A DNA stretch of 64,000 nucleotides, from the NCBI RefSeq assembly GCF_009602425.1, contig NW_022260445.1:12511-76510 (forward strand), written 5' to 3'. How positions within the stretch are numbered: position 1 is the stretch's first letter; the number at the start of each line of letters is the position of its first letter. A model generated the notes under the pieces. That model ran no database searches, was not told the DNA's origin, and saw only the letters and a list, made by a program, of their open reading frames with translations. Below are positions 59,321-64,000 of the stretch, one piece after another. The stretch comes from Actinia tenebrosa (lineage: Eukaryota; Cnidaria; Anthozoa; Actiniaria; Actiniidae). A program made the position numbers and the translations under genes.

Positions 59321-59737
59321 TATGCCACAAGTTCTAAAGATGTTGCCAGTGATGTTGCAAAATGCTTCTGACGTATTACAAATGAAATAGATTGTGGATC
59401 CCCTAACTTGCAGCTCAATTTGGAGAACATAACAAAAGGTGTGCAATTCTTATGAGATTGAAATCCTTTTGTTTTTTCATCCAAATTGAGCTGCTTCGAC
59501 ATCACATAGTATAGGGTCTATACTACGATAAGCTGAAATCTTTCTAATGAATGTTTCTGCCACTTAGAACCCTTCAAAAGTGGTAGAACTGATTGTAAAG
59601 TTTGTAAAGACCAAATGTCCCGGGTTTTAGACTCTGGATAAAGTTCGGCAAGACTTTCATGCAAAGCATTCGCTACTAGAGTCTTTGTGAATATTAAGAA
59701 CAGGTTACAAAAAGTTTTCCTTTTCAAGATCAGAAAA

Positions 59738-61312
59738 TCATTGCTGCACCAGAACATCCGGGAATAAATACTCCTTTCCAAGTCGCCTAGCAACATCCAA
59801 AGGAGTTTCTCCACGGCTGTCTTTAATATTGACATTAGCTCCGTGAGACAGGAGACTTGTGACAATATCAACATCTGTGCTCCATTCCACGGCTTTATGC
59901 AATGATGTCGACAACCAGTTATCGGTGTCATTCACAATAGCTCCTTTCTCTATGAGACACTCAATCATATCGAGACTCCCTGCCAGCACTGCTAGGATGA
60001 GTGGACTGACTCCGCCTAGCATGGCCTTGAGGTTAACATCGCAGCCGTATTTGATAAGTAGGAGAGCAACATTTTTATGGCCACTCCGGACTCCAGCATG
60101 AAGAGGGCTTTCTCCTGTGATGTTCTTTGTTCTCTCAGCGTCAAAACCTTGATCGATCAAAAACTCCACAACATCGGGGTAGCCATTTGCTGCAGCGTGG
60201 AAGATGGGCGTGGACCCTGTGGAATAGTCTCTGCTCTCTGGATCGCTCCTGTATTGCACAAGCAATTCTGCAATATCTCTATCGCCTGCAAAATGGAGAG
60301 GTGTTCTACCATGTTTGTCTCTTAGGTTGGTTTGGCTTCCTTCGTTTAACAGAAATCGCACCATCTCAAGATTGCCTGGCTTTTCAGAAGCATTAAACAG
60401 TGGTGTCTGGTGCTCAGTCTTGTTCGTTGCATTGATGCTACTGCCTTTGTCGATAAGAAGTCTTGCGACACCAAGGTGGCCTTGTTTGGCGACAAAGTGC
60501 ATGGCGGTACACCCAGCAAGGTTAGAGTCGTTAACACGGCTTCCCTTGACGATGAGATACTCCACGACCTGAAGATGCCCTTTCTCTGCAGCCAGGATTA
60601 ATGCTGTGTCTTGATTTACAGTCTTGGCAAAAATATCCGCACCCCAATCCACTAAAGTCCTGACTGCATTCAGACGTCCATTTCTAGCAGCAACATGAAG
60701 TGGTGTTCGACCCCATGTTGTCTCTTCATTAACATTCGCCCCTCTTTCCAACAGAAATAGCAGTGTATCTATATTCCCAGTTGATGCAGCATGGTGTAGA
60801 GCGGTGTTGCCATGGTGGTTTCTGGCATGGATGTCGCCTCCCTCCTGTAAGAGATACTCTAACACTTTCCTCGTGTTAGAAGCAGCAGCATGCATCAGTA
60901 CGGTCGTTCCAGCATTCTCTTTATGAGTAGAAGCTTGGTTTATGTCATATCCTAGAAACTGTAGCTTTTTAAAGTGCCTGATTCTCCCAGTTCTTGCAAC
61001 TTGGTAGTGCATTGGTTCGGATTTGATAGTCAGCTTCTCATAAACTTCGATGATCATTCTGATCCCTTCACAAACATTCCCTTTATTAACTTCTTGCACA
61101 ACTTGTGTTGGAATAAGGCCAGCGTATCTAGAAGTATTGGCCATCACAGGGATTGACAGTGCTATTAAAGTATCAACCTTACTTGGGCTAGCAAGAATAA
61201 TGGACTGAATTACAGCTGCGTTGTCATGGATACAAGCCTTGTGAAGAAGGCTTAAGCCGGTGGTTGTATTTGGTGTGATGACTGTTTCAAATGCAAGAGC
61301 TCGCAAGGTAAT
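59738..61312 (-). CDS. Ankyrin-repeat protein, large 3' exon (5' exon not found)
   Basis: One open exon of 524 codons ends in TGA at 59740-59738. After about 100 non-repeat residues come 12 ankyrin repeats, for example GNTALHHAASTGNIDTLLFL, GRTPLHVAARNGRLNAVRTL, GHLQVVEYLIVKGSRVND and GETPLDVARRLGKEYLFPD as the last, truncated one. Repeats 6-9 are irregular. The frame opens at 61312 directly after TTTTTTGCAG, a strong acceptor in phase 0; the only upstream in-frame initiator would be TTG, so the start lies in an exon further right, inside 61313-64000 or beyond. The first internal Met is at about residue 58. Ankyrin repeats bind proteins; no kinase, SOCS, DEATH or membrane domain is seen, so the function is unknown. 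Cnidarian genomes carry many such genes. Confidence 0.85.
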   Translation of the reverse strand: MTLRALAFETVITPNTTTGLSLLHKACIHDNAAVIQSIILASPSKVDTLIALSIPVMANTSRYAGLIPTQVVQEVNKGNVCEGIRMIIEVYEKLTIKSEPMHYQVARTGRIRHFKKLQFLGYDINQASTHKENAGTTVLMHAAASNTRKVLEYLLQEGGDIHARNHHGNTALHHAASTGNIDTLLFLLERGANVNEETTWGRTPLHVAARNGRLNAVRTLVDWGADIFAKTVNQDTALILAAEKGHLQVVEYLIVKGSRVNDSNLAGCTAMHFVAKQGHLGVARLLIDKGSSINATNKTEHQTPLFNASEKPGNLEMVRFLLNEGSQTNLRDKHGRTPLHFAGDRDIAELLVQYRSDPESRDYSTGSTPIFHAAANGYPDVVEFLIDQGFDAERTKNITGESPLHAGVRSGHKNVALLLIKYGCDVNLKAMLGGVSPLILAVLAGSLDMIECLIEKGAIVNDTDNWLSTSLHKAVEWSTDVDIVTSLLSHGANVNIKDSRGETPLDVARRLGKEYLFPDVLVQQ

Positions 61313-62291
61313 CTGCAAAAAATGATGAAAAATGTCAAAACATGCACATTTATCTATTGGTAGGAATTGGGCGCTTAAATTTTATCTGAGGAAGAAGGAG
61401 ATCGGAGACTGGGATCGTAGCTTGCTATGCAGACTGTCTTAGGGTACGTCGTCACGCAACCTTTCTGTCTACGTACCAGGTTACCGTGGCTAGGATAAAC
61501 GTTTCTATAAACAATTACTTTCTTTCCTTCGAATAATAATTAATTTCATAATTAATATTATCTTATAAAATGGGACCTTTAGAATTCTTCAGCCATATAA
61601 TTATATATCTCTCGCTTACTAGCGATCTCCTAGCCCCCTACGCAGATCGTTCTTATTGTCTGTCACGCAAAGTTTATAAAGGTTTGTGGGTTTGCTTGAG
61701 GAAAATCATGCTTGCTTTAAGATAGGAGTTTTACGAGGGAATTAACTCCTACCGCGTCCAAAAATGATTCACATTCTTAGCAGCCAAGTTATTTTGCATA
61801 GATAACTGTCATTTTCGAAAGCGGTTTTTGTAATTCCTAATCTTACCCGACGAGAACTATTAATTATTGATAAGCGATGCGGCTCGAACCTTGATTAAAG
61901 AAAGCTAGCTGATCATGAATATATATATTTTCGAAAATATTTCATACGAATTATTAGCAAGGCAAAACTATGCGCTGGGATTCAAAAATCAGTTTTCTCG
62001 AATTCTAGCTTATAAAACTCGTTCGGGATATTGCTATATTCATAATGAATTTATTTTTTTACCGTTGTTAGTAACAAAAAATGTTCACTCTAGCAAAAGG
62101 CATGTAAGTATAATACTCATTTCGACCTTGCTATGCAAACAACAGGAATATGTGTATATGCATTCATGAATAAAATAAAGTCGAAGATAGCTTCTTACTT
62201 CTTCGTCCATTGCCCTCGGAGCAGAACTCGTTGAATTAGTACTAAAGCAGTTACTGTCTCCCAATCAGTGCTTTTTCTGGCATTTATCTAG

Positions 62292-63665
62292 ACTCTACCA
62301 AGAGAAAGGACCAAGGGGACTAGGACACCGAACGTGGTTGGATTTCTTNTTTTTTTTTTCCTTTCGAAAATTTGTGTGTTTGCGCCTTATCTTGTGTCCG
62401 TGTTCCTTCGCTGTCGCAATGCAGACACGTTTTCAAGTTCCAAAGGTCAAATGGTTTGAACAGCCGATTTATGACGCGAAATACCAAGTCAAATTACATG
62501 TCTAAATACGTGTATCAAATACAAGAAAGCTATTGTTTTCAACAATAAGAACTTGACACTTTCTGTGACATTGACTGCGCATGCACAAGAATATGGCCAG
62601 GATGCTTCGACGTCAGATTTCTACGTAATACTATGTAGCCTCCTTTGCAGCCGTTCTTAGGGTCGTCTAGGGAAACGTTGCGTGACGGCCCTAAGAACGG
62701 CTGCAAAGGAGGCTAAATACTATGCTGAATGTTAGAGAATAGAAGTAAGTAAGAAATACTTACTGGTGAGGAAAAAATCCTTAAAACGGGCTAAATTCAA
62801 AAAATAACCACGCAGAGCGAAAGAAGTGCTATTTTTCAATGATCGGGTAAAATTTCGAGGCTTTATTTCACGTTTCAATGGTTTTATTGAAATTTTTGAT
62901 GAATCCTCATACATTTCCTTATAACATGACACCACAAAAACCAAGCTTGGGCTACCTGTGGANTCATAGCTTAAGAATCCACGCCATTATATGTATGATA
63001 CTTGTATGATACTTGTATAATACATGCAATTACGAAATGTTGTAAAAAATCCTTTATTGTAGTTTATGATACAAAAGGGGGACGTTTCTTTGAGCAAAAG
63101 TTGTCGCATGAGAGTGGGGATTTTAGTGTGTATGTAATAGTGTGCTGTTGTTGATCTATAGTCACGTCTTACGGTTCGAATTACTAGCGTTCGGGTCCGA
63201 GTGAGGGCCGAGGGAGGTCGTGTTACTCCCTGTGTAGGCTCGGCAGTGGTTCGTACACTAGCGTTGGTGCTGCATTTGTCATCGCTGTGTAAACACACTG
63301 CCACCCCACCTTTCAAAATATTTGGATTAAGCGAGCAGACGAGAGAACAATGGCAAGCGCGCTAGTAGCCTACATATTTTACTCTAGGACCACGGTTGAA
63401 TATCACTGACGTAAGGAGCATCGCGCGGTCGCGTTGTTGTTGGTACAAACAGAGTCAAGTACGGAACGGCCCTTAAAGAATTAGCCCAAATCGGCTATTC
63501 AAATTGTTAGACCTTTGGAAGAAAACGTCTGTATTGCGACAGCAAAGGAACACGGACACTAAATAGGTAAACAAGTATAACGTTAATTTAATTCAAATAA
63601 TCGAAAATANAAAAAAACTATAAAAATCCAACCACGTTCGGTGTCCTAGTGCCCTTGGAAAGGCC
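62292..63665. mobile_element. 1.4-kb element with about 160-bp inverted ends
   Basis: The left end holds CTAGGACACCGAACGTGGTT, then GTGTCCGTGTTCCTTCGCTG and GCAATGCAGAC. The right end holds the complements in reverse order: GTCTGTATTGCGACAGCAAA, GGAACACGGACAC, AACCACGTTCGGTGTCCTAG. The interior, about 1 kb, lacks a transposase-like frame, so it is non-autonomous or a fossil. The immediate flank CAAGGGGACTAGG / CCTAGTGCCCTTGG may be part of the ends. Confidence 0.75.
62637..62716. repeat. Tight hairpin MITE nested in the 1.4-kb element
   Basis: GTAGCCTCCTTTGCAGCCGT followed by TCTTAGGG is exactly complementary to CCCTAAGAACGGCTGCAAAG followed by GAGGCTA, with a loop of about 22 bp. The end motif is shared with 4998-5222. 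Confidence 0.9.
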
Positions 63666-64000
63666 GGGTGTTTTCATGAGGAAGTCAATCTCGTACTCAG
63701 TGCCCTTAATTCTTACTGCGCATGCTCTGGGGAAAGCATAAGTAGGGTCACGCATGCGCAGAAATCAACTTAAGTGGGAAAAAACATGTCTATTTTTGGT
63801 TACGGATGATAGATTATTTCTAATTTTTCGGGAACATTTTCTGATCAGTTTTGGAGCTGAGCTAAATGTTCTTTTTTGCGGATTCTTTAATGGAAGATTT
63901 CAAGTATTAGGAAAAATTGCCTTAATGAAGAGGATTTGAATTCAGATTTTCTTTCCGCTTTTTTATTTTATTTATTTTTTCGTTCATATAAGGTGCGAAT

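Larger units (their letters stand above)
55589..59737. other. Convergent intergenic region between LLGL and the ankyrin gene
   Basis: Contains the far 3' UTR of LLGL (GAATAAAAG near 56541 is a plausible poly(A) signal), several MITE copies (57199-57386, 57478-57630, 57870-58038), a repeat relic at 56985-57135, and the duplicated 3' flank of the ankyrin gene (59050-59320). I see no further exon; 58040-59040 appears featureless. Confidence 0.65.
61313..64000. other. 5' flank or first intron of the ankyrin gene
   Basis: Contains no exon I can support on either strand. It holds the element with long inverted ends (62292-63665), its nested hairpin (62637-62716), and short palindromes around 61440-61640 (GTACGTCGTCACGCAACCTT and complementary sequence). 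The upstream exon and promoter of the ankyrin gene should be here or further right. Confidence 0.55.

Noticed and set aside
59518-59931. Second minus-strand frame overlapping the end of the ankyrin exon
   Set aside because: It is out of frame with the ankyrin repeats in the overlap, and its own part (59518-59737) has no recognisable similarity.
1-64000. Retroviral, LTR, Polinton or other capsid-bearing elements
   Set aside because: No reverse transcriptase, integrase, protease, capsid-like frame or long terminal repeats were seen on either strand.

Overview
The window is animal nuclear DNA. It is AT-rich, its genes are split by many spliceosomal introns, and its introns and intergenic DNA are crowded with short palindromic (MITE-like) elements, minisatellites and ATC/GAT microsatellites. 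The proteins keep vertebrate-like sequence and exon phasing, and two minor-spliceosome (U12-type) introns survive. That fits a slowly evolving, early-branching animal; an anthozoan cnidarian (sea anemone or coral) is my best guess, which the sequence alone does not prove. There are isolated single n bases and one 105-base gap.

Layout, left to right. (1) 1286-4909 (+): last four exons of a CLEC16A homologue whose 5' part lies outside the window. (2) 6934-10005 (-): a four-exon SLC16/monocarboxylate-transporter-like MFS gene, convergent with CLEC16A. (3) 14035-18189 (+): CHMP6, an ESCRT-III subunit, nine coding exons. (4) 18892-21579 (-): THG1L, the tRNA-His guanylyltransferase, seven exons, convergent with CHMP6. 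(5) 21725-33206 (+): a C17orf75 (NJMU-R1) homologue, 13 exons, divergent from THG1L across only 145 bp; it holds a U12-type AT-AC intron and a GC-AG intron. (6) 36396-53097 (+): an LLGL (lethal giant larvae) polarity gene of 18 exons with a U12-type GT-AG intron, a long charged C-terminal tail exon and a second possible last exon at 55469-55588. (7) 59738-61312 (-): a large 3' exon of an ankyrin-repeat gene whose start codon lies in an upstream exon I could not find.

Four of the seven genes (CLEC16A, CHMP6, C17orf75, LLGL) belong to families that work in endosome, membrane-traffic or polarity processes. This is probably chance neighbourhood rather than an operon-like unit. Their exon structures were worked out here by joining reading frames at splice sites and comparing the result with remembered human family sequences; all phases close.

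The rest is intergenic DNA and long introns. The most notable content is a dispersed palindromic element family with about ten copies, a pogo-like MITE with a TA target duplication, two copies of a probable tRNA-derived SINE, a roughly 1.4 kb element with long inverted ends near 62.3-63.7 kb, and two minisatellites (44-bp and 46-bp units). I saw no retrovirus-like, LTR or Polinton element.
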